Positions 26,063-36,100 are shown, numbered from the stretch's first letter. The stretch is 64,000 nucleotides of DNA from Nonomuraea sp. NEAU-A123 (GCF_018603905.1 NZ_JAHFZZ010000003.1:620001-684000); one strand, 5' to 3'. Notes: generated by a model from the letters alone, not told the origin. A program made the numbers and translations.

Positions 26063-26116
26063 GCCACCCGCGCCGCAACGCCATCAACCACCCTGTACGC
26101 AGCAAGGACACAGATC

Positions 26117-26551
26117 ATGGCAACCACTTCAGTCAACCAGACCGTCCCGGCCGGCCCGGAAGACGTCTGGGGACTCATCGGCGGCTTTCACGCCCTGCCG
26201 GACTGGCTCCCCTACATATCGGAGAGCACCCTTCAGCAGGGCGGCCGCGTCCGCAGCCTCCGCACCAGCGACGGCGACGTGATCGTCGAACGACTGACGG
26301 CCTACAGCGAAGCGGAGCGCTCCTACAGCTACACCATCCTCCAAGCGCCCTTCCCCGTCACTGACTACCTCGCCACTCTGTGGGTCTTCGCCCTGCCCGG
26401 CCGCCCGGACGCCGCCGAGGTCCAGTGGAGCGGCCGCTTCGTACCCGACGGGGTGAGCGACGCGGAAGCGGAAGCACTGTTCGCCGGCATCTTCCGCGAG
26501 GGCCTCGATGCCCTGCACGCCACGCTCACAGCGCGACGGCAGTCGGCGTAG
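26117..26551 (+). CDS. SRPBCC-family protein
   Basis: 144 residues with the START/Bet v1-like fold of polyketide-cyclase-type proteins: VNQTVPAGPEDVWGLIGGF, LPYISESTLQQGGRVRSL, YSYTILQAPFPVTDYLATLW and EGLDALHATLTA as C-terminal helix. Such proteins bind or process small hydrophobic ligands; the catalytic role here is unknown. AAGGA 8 bases before ATG. Follows the aldose dehydrogenase at 54 bases and may share its transcript. Confidence 0.85.
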   Translation: MATTSVNQTVPAGPEDVWGLIGGFHALPDWLPYISESTLQQGGRVRSLRTSDGDVIVERLTAYSEAERSYSYTILQAPFPVTDYLATLWVFALPGRPDAAEVQWSGRFVPDGVSDAEAEALFAGIFREGLDALHATLTARRQSA

Positions 26552-26656
26552 CATCGCCCAAGCTCCTCAGCCGGTTTCACCGATCCTCCACACAGGCCGC
26601 CATGGAGTGACGGCCTGCTCCCACACGCCGCTGGTCGTGGTGATGGACGACGGCGA

Positions 26657-26686
26657 GCCAGGCCCTGCCGCACCTTCCACCTCATG
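26657..26686 (+). repeat. 30-bp dispersed repeat, copy 2
   Basis: Identical over 30 bases to the copy near 16.46 kb. This copy lies about 60 bases from the end of a truncated S1-domain gene. The surroundings of the two copies are otherwise unlike. Confidence 0.7.
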
Positions 26687-26745
26687 CGGTGAGGTCGGCC
26701 AGCTGGCATAGGTCTCGGAGTGTGCTGTTTCCCGTCCAGGTGCCA

Positions 26746-27000
26746 TCAAGGCGACCGAGGAGCAGAGTCGGCCTTTTTGCGGGTTTCGGCGAGCTCGTCC
26801 ACGTGCACCAAGCCCTCAATGCCTTCTGCCACGCTGACGAAGGCTCCGAAGGGGACGAGCTTGGTCACGGTTCCGTAGAACTCTTGTCCCTCGTGAGCCG
26901 CGTCAGCGAACTCCTGGAAAGGATCAGGTTCGAGTGCGCGAAGGGAGAGCCTGGCTTCGCCGTTCGTGGTGTCGAAGCAGAGAACGGAGCAGGTGACCTG
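26746..27000 (-). pseudogene. S1 RNA-binding domain protein fragment
   Basis: The minus strand encodes GEARLSLRALEPDPFQEF, then YGTVTKLVPFGAFVSVAEGI and EGLVHVDELAE, an S1 domain of the ribosomal-protein-S1 type. There is no start codon: the frame opens directly after a TGA, so only about 84 C-terminal codons survive. It is a partial duplicate or remnant and not the housekeeping rpsA. Confidence 0.65.
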
Positions 27001-27300
27001 TCATAACTGGTCCCGTCCCAGAAGCGGCCGCCTCCTGTAAGCACTCCGTTGGAACATGACAATCGCCACGGAACCCTGTGCCTATCGCATGCCCGATGGG
27101 ACGGGAGACGAGACGGATCGACGGCCCCTGTCGCAGTTGCCCTCACCAGTTCGACGAGACAGCGCCTGACATTTCCAGCAGTTGTTTCGTCGGACTACTA
27201 CGACACCGGGTCGCAAGGCTCGAACACCGCTGGGATCGAGCGGCGATCAACGATGCACTCAACGGAAGTTCTTGCAGCAAAAAAGCGCAAAGGAGGGCTC
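27001..27300. other. intergenic, nothing recognised
   Basis: No coding region supported. The right end carries the AAGGAGG ribosome-binding site of the next gene. Left part is the probable break point of the S1 fragment. Confidence 0.4.
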
Positions 27301-27654
27301 ATGTTCGCCGCTTATGCCACGGTCACCATCTTCGCCTCGGTACTGTACGGCAGCGCCGCCGTCGTCTACCTGATCGGCCACGAATTTCCAAAGGCTCAGG
27401 CGGACATGAAGCGCTTGCCACGGTCGTGGGTACCGGTGTTGGGCATGTTGCTGGCGGCGGGCTCTTTGGGGCTGTTGGGCGGGTTCGCTGTGCCAATGCT
27501 GGGGACACTCGCTGCCGCTGGCCTCGTGCTCTACTTCATCGGCGCGCTCCTCGCGCACCTGCGAGTGGGTTCCCGCAAGCTCGTGAATTGGGCCGGATTC
27601 TTCGCCACCGCGGTGGCCGCACTTGCCGTGAACCTGGTCTACCACTGGTCGTGA
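27301..27654 (+). CDS. DoxX-like small membrane protein
   Basis: 117 residues with four membrane helices: YATVTIFASVLYGSAAVVYL, WVPVLGMLLAAGSLGLLGG, MLGTLAAAGLVLYFIGALLA and GFFATAVAALAVNLVY. The helix pattern and size match DoxX_2-type proteins. AAGGAGG 5 bases before the ATG fixes the start; an in-frame ATG 16 codons earlier lacks such a signal. Neighbour of an AhpD-like protein, as often seen for these membrane proteins, suggesting a redox or stress role. Confidence 0.75.
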   Translation: MFAAYATVTIFASVLYGSAAVVYLIGHEFPKAQADMKRLPRSWVPVLGMLLAAGSLGLLGGFAVPMLGTLAAAGLVLYFIGALLAHLRVGSRKLVNWAGFFATAVAALAVNLVYHWS

Positions 27655-27730
27655 TCCCCGTGATCGTCCCCGCAGCCGGCCACTTCGTGATGGTCGCAAG
27701 CCCCAAGAGATTGAGAAGGGAAACCTCGCC

Positions 27731-28237
27731 ATGGCCACGCCCACGACAACCGAGCAGGACGACCTCCGGTCGCGTCTGCCCGACCCTGCCCAGTTCTTTC
27801 CCGAGGTGGGAACAATCGCCGGAGCCATGCTCAAGGCCACGCTGAACGGTTCGATTCCGCAGGCCACCGTCAACCTGGTGCAGCTCCGCGCCGGGCAGAT
27901 CGTCGGCAGCACGTACCACGCCGTCCGGCAGACCGGCCTCCTCCGCCGGGCCGGGGAGGCAGAGGAGCGCATCACCGCCGTGGCGTCCTGGCGGGACGCC
28001 CCCTACTTCACCGACGCCGAACGGGTCGCACTGGAGCTCGTGGAGGCCGTCCTCACCCCGAACCCGTCCGGGGAACGCGTCCCCGACGAGCTGTACGCCA
28101 AGGCATCCACCCACTACGACGACAAGGCCCTCTGGACACTCACCCTGGTGATCGGCCAGATCTGCTTCTTCATCCCCGTCGCTCTCATCGCCAAGCCGAT
28201 CCCCGGTAAGCCCCCTGGGAAGAATTACCGCACGTAA
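27731..28237 (+). CDS. AhpD/carboxymuconolactone decarboxylase-like protein
   Basis: 168 residues with the CMD/AhpD helical fold: QATVNLVQLRAGQIVGSTYHAVRQTGLL, which can be aligned from residue about 46, RITAVASWRDAPYFTDAERVALELVEAV and KALWTLTLVIGQICFF. The redox CxxC normally found in the segment before the conserved His is replaced by GSTYHA, so peroxidase activity through a thiol pair is unlikely. Located 76 bases after the DoxX-like gene; probably one transcript. Confidence 0.8.
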   Translation: MATPTTTEQDDLRSRLPDPAQFFPEVGTIAGAMLKATLNGSIPQATVNLVQLRAGQIVGSTYHAVRQTGLLRRAGEAEERITAVASWRDAPYFTDAERVALELVEAVLTPNPSGERVPDELYAKASTHYDDKALWTLTLVIGQICFFIPVALIAKPIPGKPPGKNYRT

Positions 28238-28432
28238 CGTCCGCCAGGTTCAGGATGAGACGGCAACTTGGGGCGCGTGCTCTACCCTTCCTGGCCAATG
28301 CTCTGAGCTGCGCGTTCTCTCCGCGGTACCCCTAGCTATACCCCCATTGGGGCGTACGCGGGAACGACTGGGAAGGCCCTCGGCTGATGTGCTGATCACT
28401 GTCAGTCAAGCGCTCCTCCCAGGAGAAATAAA

Positions 28433-29362
28433 ATGGCAGTCAACAGCCGGCCGGATATCGAGCAGCAGCCGAGTCAGACCGGGCTGCGGGGTTTCATCCG
28501 TCGCCGTCCACTGATCAGTTTCTTCGTCCTGGCCAACCTGCTGAGCTGGGCCGCCTGGGTGCCTTACATTCTCTCGGCGACCGGCCTGGGGGTCTTGGAT
28601 TTCACATTCCCCTCGCTGCTCGGTAGCACGCAGCTCCTCGGCGTTCTCCCTGGCGCCTATCTCGGTCCCATCCTCGCCGCGTTCATCGTGACCGTGGTGG
28701 CGGATGGCAGGGCAGGCCTCCGCCGGTGGGTCGGGCGGATGACGAAGTGGCGGGTCAGCTGGATCTGGTACGTCGTGACCGTCGTCGGCGTTCCGGCCGC
28801 CATCATCCTTGCCGGTCTCGCGGTGACCAACGAAGATATCCACATGCCGCCCGTCGCCGTGCTGGTGGCCTACCTGCCGGGGCTGCTGCTCCAGATGGTC
28901 ACCACCGGTCTGGCGGAAGAGCCCGGCTGGCGTGACTTCGCCCTGCCCCGCCTGCAGCGCAGGTTCGGTCCGCTGGTCGCCACCTTCGTCCTCGGTCCGC
29001 TGTGGGGCCTCTGGCACATGCCGCTGTTCCTGAGCGAGTGGGGCGAGTGGCCGAACGTCACCCCGATCAGGGTCGCCGAGTTCGTCGCCTTCTGCTGCGT
29101 CTTCAGCGTGATCGTCACGTGGGTGTTCAACCGGACCGGCCAGAGCCTGCCGCTGGTCATGCTGCTGCACGTCAGCGTCAACAACTTCATGTCGATCGCC
29201 TACTCGGACATGTTCCCGTCGATCGCCAGCGTCGAGCAGGCGTCCCACGTCACCCTGCTCGCGGGCGCCACGGCAGCGATCGTGGTGCTCGTCGCGACCC
29301 GAGGCCGCCTCGGCTATCGACCGGCCGAGCAAGCCACACCGGAGGTCGCCCATCAGAACTGA
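28433..29362 (+). CDS. CPBP-family intramembrane metalloprotease
   Basis: 309 residues, about eight membrane helices. The CPBP/Abi family motifs are present: EEPGWRDFALPRLQ (motif 1, EExxxR), GPLWGLWHMPLFLSEWG (motif 2, His) and LLHVSVNNFM (motif 3, HxxxN). These proteins are putative membrane-embedded proteases of the Rce1 type, involved in peptide processing or immunity. AGGAG is well placed before the ATG. Single gene with a strong terminator. Confidence 0.88.
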   Translation: MAVNSRPDIEQQPSQTGLRGFIRRRPLISFFVLANLLSWAAWVPYILSATGLGVLDFTFPSLLGSTQLLGVLPGAYLGPILAAFIVTVVADGRAGLRRWVGRMTKWRVSWIWYVVTVVGVPAAIILAGLAVTNEDIHMPPVAVLVAYLPGLLLQMVTTGLAEEPGWRDFALPRLQRRFGPLVATFVLGPLWGLWHMPLFLSEWGEWPNVTPIRVAEFVAFCCVFSVIVTWVFNRTGQSLPLVMLLHVSVNNFMSIAYSDMFPSIASVEQASHVTLLAGATAAIVVLVATRGRLGYRPAEQATPEVAHQN

Positions 29363-29379
29363 CCGACAGCGCCACGAAA

Positions 29380-29417
29380 AGCGGGCGTGGGACCGGAAAA
29401 CCGGTCCCACGCCCGCT
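29380..29417 (+). terminator. terminator of CPBP gene
   Basis: Perfect 17-bp stem beginning AGCGGGCGTGGG with an AAAA loop, followed by TTTG. It starts 17 bases after the stop codon. Confidence 0.85.
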
Positions 29418-29637
29418 TTGCGTCTTGCCCATGGACTTCTGTGATCCGCAACCTAGATCAGCCGAGAACCCCAAGGATCGGTGTCGCACAGACACTCCCG
29501 ATCGCAGACCCAGGCCGGCCGCGCCCGGTGAGACGGGCGCTGCTCCCGGCCGAGACCCGCCGGAACTCAGGGGAAGGCGAGGATCGTCTGCGGACAACAA
29601 CAGGTGACCAATGTCCCGCCGACCACAAGGCCGTTGA

Positions 29638-30044
29638 ATGAATGAGCCACACCTGGCCGATCCCCCGGGCGACGCCCCACCGTCGCAGGACGACGCCGTG
29701 GTGATCGAGCGGTCCTGGGACGAACCCGAGCGTTTCGGCGCCGTCTTCGACGCGCACTACGCGGAGATTCACCGGTACGTCTCCCGCCGACTCGGTCCGC
29801 ACGCCGCCGACGATGTCTGCGCTGAGACGTTCGCCCTCGCCTTCCGTCAGCGTCGCCGGTACGACACGAGCCACCGCAGCGCCCGCCCCTGGCTCTACGG
29901 CATCGCGACCAACCACATCAGCCGATACCGCCGCGACGAGGTCCCGGCAGGATGCTGGGCTACTGGGCGGTCGTGGACTCTGGCTGGAACGACACCAAGC
30001 CCACCCTTCCCGATGGGTCCTTCCGGGAGAAAGCCGGAGGATGA
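29638..30044 (+). pseudogene. collapsed ECF sigma factor/CU044_5270 module
   Basis: The first about 100 codons are a genuine sigma region 2: RFGAVFDAHYAEIHRYVSRR, DDVCAETFALAFRQRR and ARPWLYGIATNHISRYRRDE. Then the sequence jumps to another frame reading GYWAVVDSGWNDTKPTLPDG, which matches the C-terminal end of CU044_5270-type partner proteins. An internal deletion has therefore fused the start of the sigma gene to the end of its partner, removing sigma region 4 and nearly all of the partner. An intact paralogous pair follows at once. Confidence 0.7.
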
Positions 30045-30183
30045 AGCCGGGACGCGTGGAAGACGCGCCCGGCTGCTGAACGGCCGCTCTTCGGGGGCGG
30101 GAAGAAGATGCGGGCATGCGGCGAAGGATGGATGAAAGTAACAATCACCATCCGGAAGGCACACTTATGACGGAGACGGGCAC

Positions 30184-30756
30184 GTGACCGCCGACGTGGG
30201 CGAACAGGTGACCGACGCCGATCTCGTCGCCGGCTACCGGGGGAACTCCGAGCTGTTCACCGCCGTGCATGACCGGTATTTCCGCGACATCTACCTGTAC
30301 GTGGCGGGCCGCCTCGACACCCAGGTGGCCGAGGACATCGCGGCGGAGACGTTCCTGCTGGCGTTCGACCGGCGTGACCGCTTCGACCTGGAAAAAGGGG
30401 GTTTGCGGCCCTGGCTGTTCGGCTTCGCCACGAACCTGGTGGCCAGGCACCGCCGCAAGGAGGCCCGCCACTACAAGGCGCTGGCCCGGCTGGACCCCGC
30501 GCCGGTCGTGGAAGGACACGAGAACCGGGTCGTCACCTCCGTGACCGCCCAGCGCATGCAGCCGCACCTGGCCATGGCGCTCGCCTCGCTGAACGGCGGC
30601 GAACGTGACGTGCTGCTGCTCCTGGCGCTGGGCCAGCTCAGTTACGACGAGATCGCCCAGGCGCTCGGCATTTCCATCGGCGCAGTGGGCTCGCGGCTCA
30701 GCCGGGCCCGCGCCAAGATCCAAGCCCTCATCGACAAGGAGACGACCCATGAATGA
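30184..30756 (+). CDS. ECF-type RNA polymerase sigma factor
   Basis: 190 residues. Region 2: LFTAVHDRYFRDIYLYVAGR, AEDIAAETFLLAFDRRD, RPWLFGFATNLVARHRR. Region 4: ALASLNGGERDVLLLLALG, QLSYDEIAQALGISIGAVGS, RLSRARAKIQALI. GTG start with GGAG 8 bases upstream. The 3' end overlaps the start of the CU044_5270-family gene by 8 bases. In Streptosporangiaceae such pairs are multiplied; the partner is thought to act as anti-sigma or membrane sensor. Stimulus unknown. Confidence 0.92.
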   Translation: MTADVGEQVTDADLVAGYRGNSELFTAVHDRYFRDIYLYVAGRLDTQVAEDIAAETFLLAFDRRDRFDLEKGGLRPWLFGFATNLVARHRRKEARHYKALARLDPAPVVEGHENRVVTSVTAQRMQPHLAMALASLNGGERDVLLLLALGQLSYDEIAQALGISIGAVGSRLSRARAKIQALIDKETTHE

Positions 30757-31621
30757 CCTGGAAGAGGTCGCCACTCTGCTGGCCAAGCCGGAGCCGTCCG
30801 CTCAGGCGGTCGCGCGCAGCAGGGACCGCCTCCAGCAAAGGACGCGGGCGGGCCGGGCGCGCAGGCGCGTCGGCTGGTTCGTGCCGGGAGTCGCCCTGGT
30901 CGCCGCCGGGGCCGCCGCAGCGGTCGTGCTCGCCACGGGGGCGCCCACGAACGACGGCGCCCCGGTCTCTGGCAAGGAGGTCCTGCTCATGGCCGCCGTC
31001 GGCGCGGAACGTACGCCCCAAGGTTCTGGGACGTACTGGCACGTCACGCGTCAGTGGTCCAAGGCGGAAATGCCGCCGATGGAGAGCTGGACCGCGCGCG
31101 ACGGCAAGCGCTGGACCAAGGGCGAGCCCGGGGATCCTCCCGATGCCCTCGTACCGGCGCCGGCGTGGAAAACGCTCAGACTCAAGGGCGCCAAGGTGAG
31201 CTTCGAGGACCTCGAAAGGCTGCCGACGGACCCGGAGGCGCTGAAGGCGTGGATCGCCGAGCGCAAGGGCAACGAGAGCGACATGTCCGGATCCGAAATC
31301 CAAGGTGACCCCACGTTCCCCCTGCTCACGCTGATCACGGAGCTGCCGGCACCCGCGGAGGTCCGCTCCGCGGCGTTCCGGGCGCTCGCCGCGACGCCGG
31401 GAGTTGAGAACACGGGCGCGGTCGAAGGCGGCCAGCAACTGCGCTTCCCTGATCCTGAAGGCGGTAAGAGGGGCATCGAGCTGGTCGTCGATCCCGAGAA
31501 GGCCCAGGTGGCCCGCGCCAATCTCATCCTCGCCAGCGACGGCGGCGTGGCGTGGAGCAAGAAGTTCATCTCCGTGACCACGGAGTGGACGGACCAGCTT
31601 CCTTCGGTGAAGAAGAGCTAG
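30749..31621 (+). CDS. CU044_5270-family membrane protein
   Basis: 290 residues. A short cytoplasmic N-terminus rich in Arg (RDRLQQRTRAGRARRRVG) is followed by one membrane helix (WFVPGVALVAAGAAAAVVLA) and a large extracytoplasmic domain with GTYWHVTRQW and EVRSAAFRALAATPGVE. This matches the CU044_5270 family, always coupled to ECF sigma genes in this group and probably serving as sensor/anti-sigma factor, although the N-terminus has no classical zinc anti-sigma motif. Overlaps the sigma gene, hence co-translated. Confidence 0.85.
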   Translation: MNDLEEVATLLAKPEPSAQAVARSRDRLQQRTRAGRARRRVGWFVPGVALVAAGAAAAVVLATGAPTNDGAPVSGKEVLLMAAVGAERTPQGSGTYWHVTRQWSKAEMPPMESWTARDGKRWTKGEPGDPPDALVPAPAWKTLRLKGAKVSFEDLERLPTDPEALKAWIAERKGNESDMSGSEIQGDPTFPLLTLITELPAPAEVRSAAFRALAATPGVENTGAVEGGQQLRFPDPEGGKRGIELVVDPEKAQVARANLILASDGGVAWSKKFISVTTEWTDQLPSVKKS

Positions 31622-31653
31622 CCCGTCAAAGATGAGCCGGCCGGTGGCCCGCA

Positions 31654-32142
31654 CTAGCAGGAGTGGTCCTCCACGGTCGTGGAGAGCGTGGAGGTCACGC
31701 TTGACTTCGGTGTGTCGGGTTGCGGAGGTGAGATGCGCAGGCAGTACACGCCGTCCACATCGTCCGATCTGATCTCGAAGTCGTCCGTCGGCCGGTTCGC
31801 GCCGTAACCGGCGGCCCGCACGGCCGAGACCTTGACCGATCCGTGCGGCGGTCCCGCTCCGGTCTTCCTGATCGCCTCGTGGATCAGTTCTTCGTAGCCG
31901 GTGAAGAGACTCACGGTCTGCGGCTCCGCCTCCAGCGCGCGGGCAGCTCCGTGGACGGCGTCCCGCAGCTCTCCCTCACTCCAGTTCGCGCGGTCGTTGA
32001 CGTAGTACATCCCGCCTACCGCGAGCAGGAGGGAACCCACGATGAGGGCGACGCCCATGGGGTGCTTCGGGTTGTACACATAGCGAGCCGTCCCCCACTT
32101 CGAGCGGACGAAGACCGGCTCGGCACCCTGTTCTCCATCCAT
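31654..32142 (-). CDS. membrane-anchored hypothetical protein
   Basis: 162 residues. The start is the ATG with AAGGAGG 7 bases upstream. Cytoplasmic N-terminus, one helix (HPMGVALIVGSLLLAVGGMYYV), then an exposed acidic domain with LRDAVHGAARALEAEPQTVS and a C-terminal Ser/Thr-rich stretch ending in Cys. Family not recognised. Convergent with the CU044_5270 gene (32 bases apart). Function unknown. Confidence 0.65.
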   Translation of the reverse strand: MDGEQGAEPVFVRSKWGTARYVYNPKHPMGVALIVGSLLLAVGGMYYVNDRANWSEGELRDAVHGAARALEAEPQTVSLFTGYEELIHEAIRKTGAGPPHGSVKVSAVRAAGYGANRPTDDFEIRSDDVDGVYCLRISPPQPDTPKSSVTSTLSTTVEDHSC

Positions 32143-32184
32143 ACGGCATCCCTCCTTGCCCAACGTCGGCTCCCTACCGATGAA

Positions 32185-32721
32185 TCACGCGCTCGGTACG
32201 CTGATCTTGATCCAGTAACGCCGCGCCGGGCCGAGTTCGGTGTCTCGGATACCTTCGAGGACGCCACCGTGGCGCTCGATCGTCTTCACCGAGGCAACGT
32301 TGCCGGCCGCGCAGACAACCAGCACCTTGTCCATGCCCAACTCTCGCGCCTCGTCAAGCATCCGGCCCAGCGCCCAGGTAGCCAACCCGCGCCGGCGCGC
32401 GGACGGCCGGATGCCGTACCCGATGTGGCCGGCCCACTCCACGAACTCACCGAACCCGTGCCTCAGCGCGATCCCGCCGAGCACCCGGTCGCCATCGACG
32501 ATCCACCGGTACGTGCACGGCGCCTCGCCGACATCCGCTGCCTTCGCCTGATCCGACTCGTCGACCAGCCGCGCCACCCAGGCCGCGAACCCGGCCGTCG
32601 ACTCGACCTCATCCGACGGCAGCAGCCCGAACCCGTCCTCATGGACGCCGGGCCCCCACTCGGCATGCGCCTCGAGCCAGGCGGCGTGCAAACGTGCGGT
32701 GGGCGCGATCAACTCCGGCAT
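32185..32721 (-). CDS. GNAT-family N-acetyltransferase
   Basis: 178 residues with the GNAT fold: TYRWIVDGDRVLGGIALRHG, WAGHIGYGIRPSARRRGLAT (acetyl-CoA-binding Q/RxxGxG/A as RRRGLA), MDKVLVVCAAGNVASVKTIE and GGVLEGIRDTELGPARRYWI. Related to RimJ/L-like and predicted acetyltransferases; substrate unknown. A TATAGT -10 hexamer ends five bases before the ATG and no Shine-Dalgarno is present, so a leaderless transcript is likely. Confidence 0.87.
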   Translation of the reverse strand: MPELIAPTARLHAAWLEAHAEWGPGVHEDGFGLLPSDEVESTAGFAAWVARLVDESDQAKAADVGEAPCTYRWIVDGDRVLGGIALRHGFGEFVEWAGHIGYGIRPSARRRGLATWALGRMLDEARELGMDKVLVVCAAGNVASVKTIERHGGVLEGIRDTELGPARRYWIKISVPSA

Positions 32722-33162
32722 GCCACACTATATCGATCAAGCCGACGCCAGGTCGCGGCGGTGGGTGCGGTCGGCCATCCCGAAGCCGTAACCGCCGCCA
32801 GGGCTGGGTTGAGCGCCGTCGCCCTGACTGTCGCGGGAACCGCCCTGACGATCCCCGGCACCGCCGCGCGGCGGCGGCTTCATCCAGGGCTCGACGTCGT
32901 ACGCGATGGGCGACCGCCAGGGCACCCACACGCTGGTCAGCAACATCAACGGCGACTGCAACGACTTCCTACCATTGCCCCATGCGACGGTACCGGCTCG
33001 TGTACAGCTACACGCTCAGCCGAGGCCGAGGTGGCGCAAAGACGATCACGTCCGTAATCATGGTGCGCGTCCGCATCGCGATGACAATCCTCTGCCGAAC
33101 CGCTCAGCAGACGCACCAAAGATCACGAGTACGGTGTTGTTACGCAAGGGATTGGCTGCTTC
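32722..33162. other. intergenic with decayed secreted-protein gene
   Basis: No intact gene. On the plus strand a signal-peptide-like stretch (LSAVALTVAGTALTIPGTAA) is followed, after a frame change, by GSTSYAMGDRQGTHTLVSNI, suggesting a small secreted protein ruined by a frameshift. The right end contains the promoter region of the large SARP gene, with no convincing -35/-10 pair. Confidence 0.4.
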
Positions 33163-36100
33163 ATGGTGCACCACCAGCGGGTGAGTTTCGCCGTCCTGGG
33201 CTCCGTTCAGGTCTTCCTGGAGGGCACCCCGAGGACCCCGATCCATCTCCGGGGCAAACCTCGGGCCGTGCTGGCCACTCTGCTGCTCAACGCCAACACC
33301 GTGATCTCCCGGGACGGGCTGGTGGCCGCTCTGTGGGATGAACCTCCGACCACGGCCGTGGCCAACATCCAGACCCACGTATGGCAGCTACGGCGGGCGA
33401 TCCCCGGTGGGGACCAGATCGTGCGGACCGAAGGGTCCGGCTATCTGCTGTGCGCCGAGCCCGATCAGCTGGACGCACTGATCTTCAGTGATGTGGCGCG
33501 CGAGGGGCGGCTCGCCGTACAGCGGGGCGAGCTGACGGTCGCCGAGAGGGCGTTCGGGCGGGCGGTGGCGCTCTGGCGGGGCCGGCCCGCCGAGGACCTC
33601 GTGCTCGGCGAGGTGCTGACGCCCCGGATCGCCGAGTTGGAGGAGGAGCTGTACCAGGCGCGTTCCGACTGGATCGACGTCCGTCTGGCCCTCGGGCAGC
33701 ATGACCAGTTGATCGGTGAGCTGCGGAAGATCGCGGACGCGCATCCACTGCGCGAGCGTCTCTGGGGTCAGCTCATGCTCGCCCTGCACCGGGCCGGGCG
33801 GCGGGGTGAGGCGTTGGACGCCTACCGTCGGGTGCGGACGGTCCTGGTGGAGGAGCTGGGCGTCGAGCCGGGCGCCGATTTACGCAGCCTCCACGCGAGC
33901 CTCTTGGCGGATCACCCGTCAGCCCACAAAGCTCCAGAACCGGCTACCGCGCCGCACGGGCCCGCAGTGCCGGACACCACGGCGTGGCACCACATCTGCC
34001 AGCTACCTGCGGACCTCGCCGACTTCGTGGGCAGAAGCGCTGAACTGAAATCGATTACCACGATTCTGCGCGGCAGGGACCCCGAGGCCTCCGCACCCGT
34101 GATCGTGGCCCTGTCGGGCACCCCCGGACTCGGCAAGAGCACCCTGGCGATCCACCTGGCGCATCTGCTCCGGCCCGCCTTTCCCGACGGCCAGCTCTAC
34201 GTACGGCTCGGCGCGGCCTCACCCGCGCCACGCGATCCCCGGCGCATTCTCGGGGAGCTGCTGAGAGCGCTCGGAGTGGAGGGGAGCGCGATCCCCGACA
34301 CGCTCGAAGAGCGGGCCGCTCTGTACCGGTCACGCCTCGCGGATCGCGAGATCCTCATCATCCTCGACGACGCGGCGGAGGAGGCGCAGGTGTCGCCCCT
34401 GTTACCGGGCACAGCGCGTGGCGCGGTGCTGGTGACCTCCCGTGCGCAGCTCGCCTTACCCGGCGCTCAGGCGATCTTGCTGGACGTACCCGACGAGAAC
34501 GAAGCGGTGGAGCTGCTCGAACGGGTGGCCGGACAGGCCCGCGTGCGCGCGGAGCCGAAGGCGGCGGCGTCGATTCTGCGCGCCTGCGGACGGCTGCCGC
34601 TGGCGATCCGCATAGCGGCGGCGAGACTGTCGGCCCGGCCCGCTTGGCCGTTGTCCGACTTCGCGGCCCGCCTGGAGGACACTCGCCGGCGCCTCGACGA
34701 ACTGGCTCTGGGACAGCAGACCGTTCGCGCCAACTTCGCCGTGAGCTATGACGCCCTCACCGACGTGGCGCGGCGGACGTTCCGGCTGCTCGGCCTGTCC
34801 GGGCTGGAGAGCGTGCCCGAGTGGGCCGCGGCGGCGCTGCTGGGAGAGTCCCGGGATGTAACGGATCGCGCTCTGGAGACCCTGGTCGTCGCCGGTCTGG
34901 TGAACGGGCCGGAAGCCTGCGCCGCGGGAGGCCTGCGATACCGGCTGCACGATCTGCTGCGGGCGTTCGCGCGGGAACAGGCCGAGGCGGAGGAGAGCGA
35001 GACACGGCGGCGCGCGATCCTGCTCGGGCTCGTCAGGGAGAGTCTCGACCGGGTGGCGGCGGCCGTCGGTGATCTCCCCCTGCCCTGCGCGCCTATGCCG
35101 GGCGCCGGCGAGTCCCGCCCGGCGACAGGGCAGGGCGACTCCGAGTGGCTGATGGAGGAACGCGGGAACATGGTGGCGGTGGTCGAGCTCGCGGCCGCGC
35201 TGGACAGACCCGCCCTCGCGGGCGAGCTGGCCTACCATCTGACGGCCTATCTACGGATCCACGGCTTCTTCGACCAGGCCACCCGGATTCACGATGCCGT
35301 CATCGCCGCCGCGACCCGGCTGGAGCACACCCCCGCGTTGCTGACCACCCGGCTGCTGCGGGCGGATCTCCTGGTGGAGCGGGGGATGTTCGGCGACGCG
35401 CTGCGGGAGTTCGAATCACTGCTCGAGCTGTTCGAGCGCATGGGGGACCGGCACTCCGCCGCGTACGCGCTCAGCGGCCTCGGCATCTGCCGGCATGTGT
35501 TCGGGGACTTCGAGGAGGCGCTGGATCGCACCACCGAAGCCGTCGACCGGTTCGAGGAGCTCGGCGACCACGGAGGACTGCTCAGCACATTGATCCATTT
35601 GACGTCGATCCACCTTGAACTCGGCCACCACGACCAGGCCGCCGAGGTCTGCCGTCGTGGACTGGAGCTGGCGCGCGGGGGCCGCACCGCGTACCCCCGG
35701 GCGATCCTGCTCCGGGCCCTGGGCATCACCCACTACAGCAAGGGCGAGGTGACGGAGGCGATCCGGCGCTATGAGGAGAGTCTCGAACTCAGCCGCCGGC
35801 ACGGCTATCCGATCATCACCACCTTGACGGAGCGCCGGCTGGGGGAGGCTCTGGGCGCGGTGGGACGGTTCGACGAGGCGGTGCGGACGCTCACGCACTG
35901 CCAGCGGAGCTTCGCGCGCTTCGGCGACACGTACGGTGAGACGCTCACCGCGTACGCCCTCGGAGAGGTCGCCTTCCGGCGTCACCGTGCGCACGAGGCA
36001 CTGCGGCACCTGACGCACGCGCTTGATGTGCTGGGCGTCCGGGAGATGCAGCACTGGCGCGCCCGAGTCCTGCGCGAGATCGGCCGCGTCCATGCCGATC

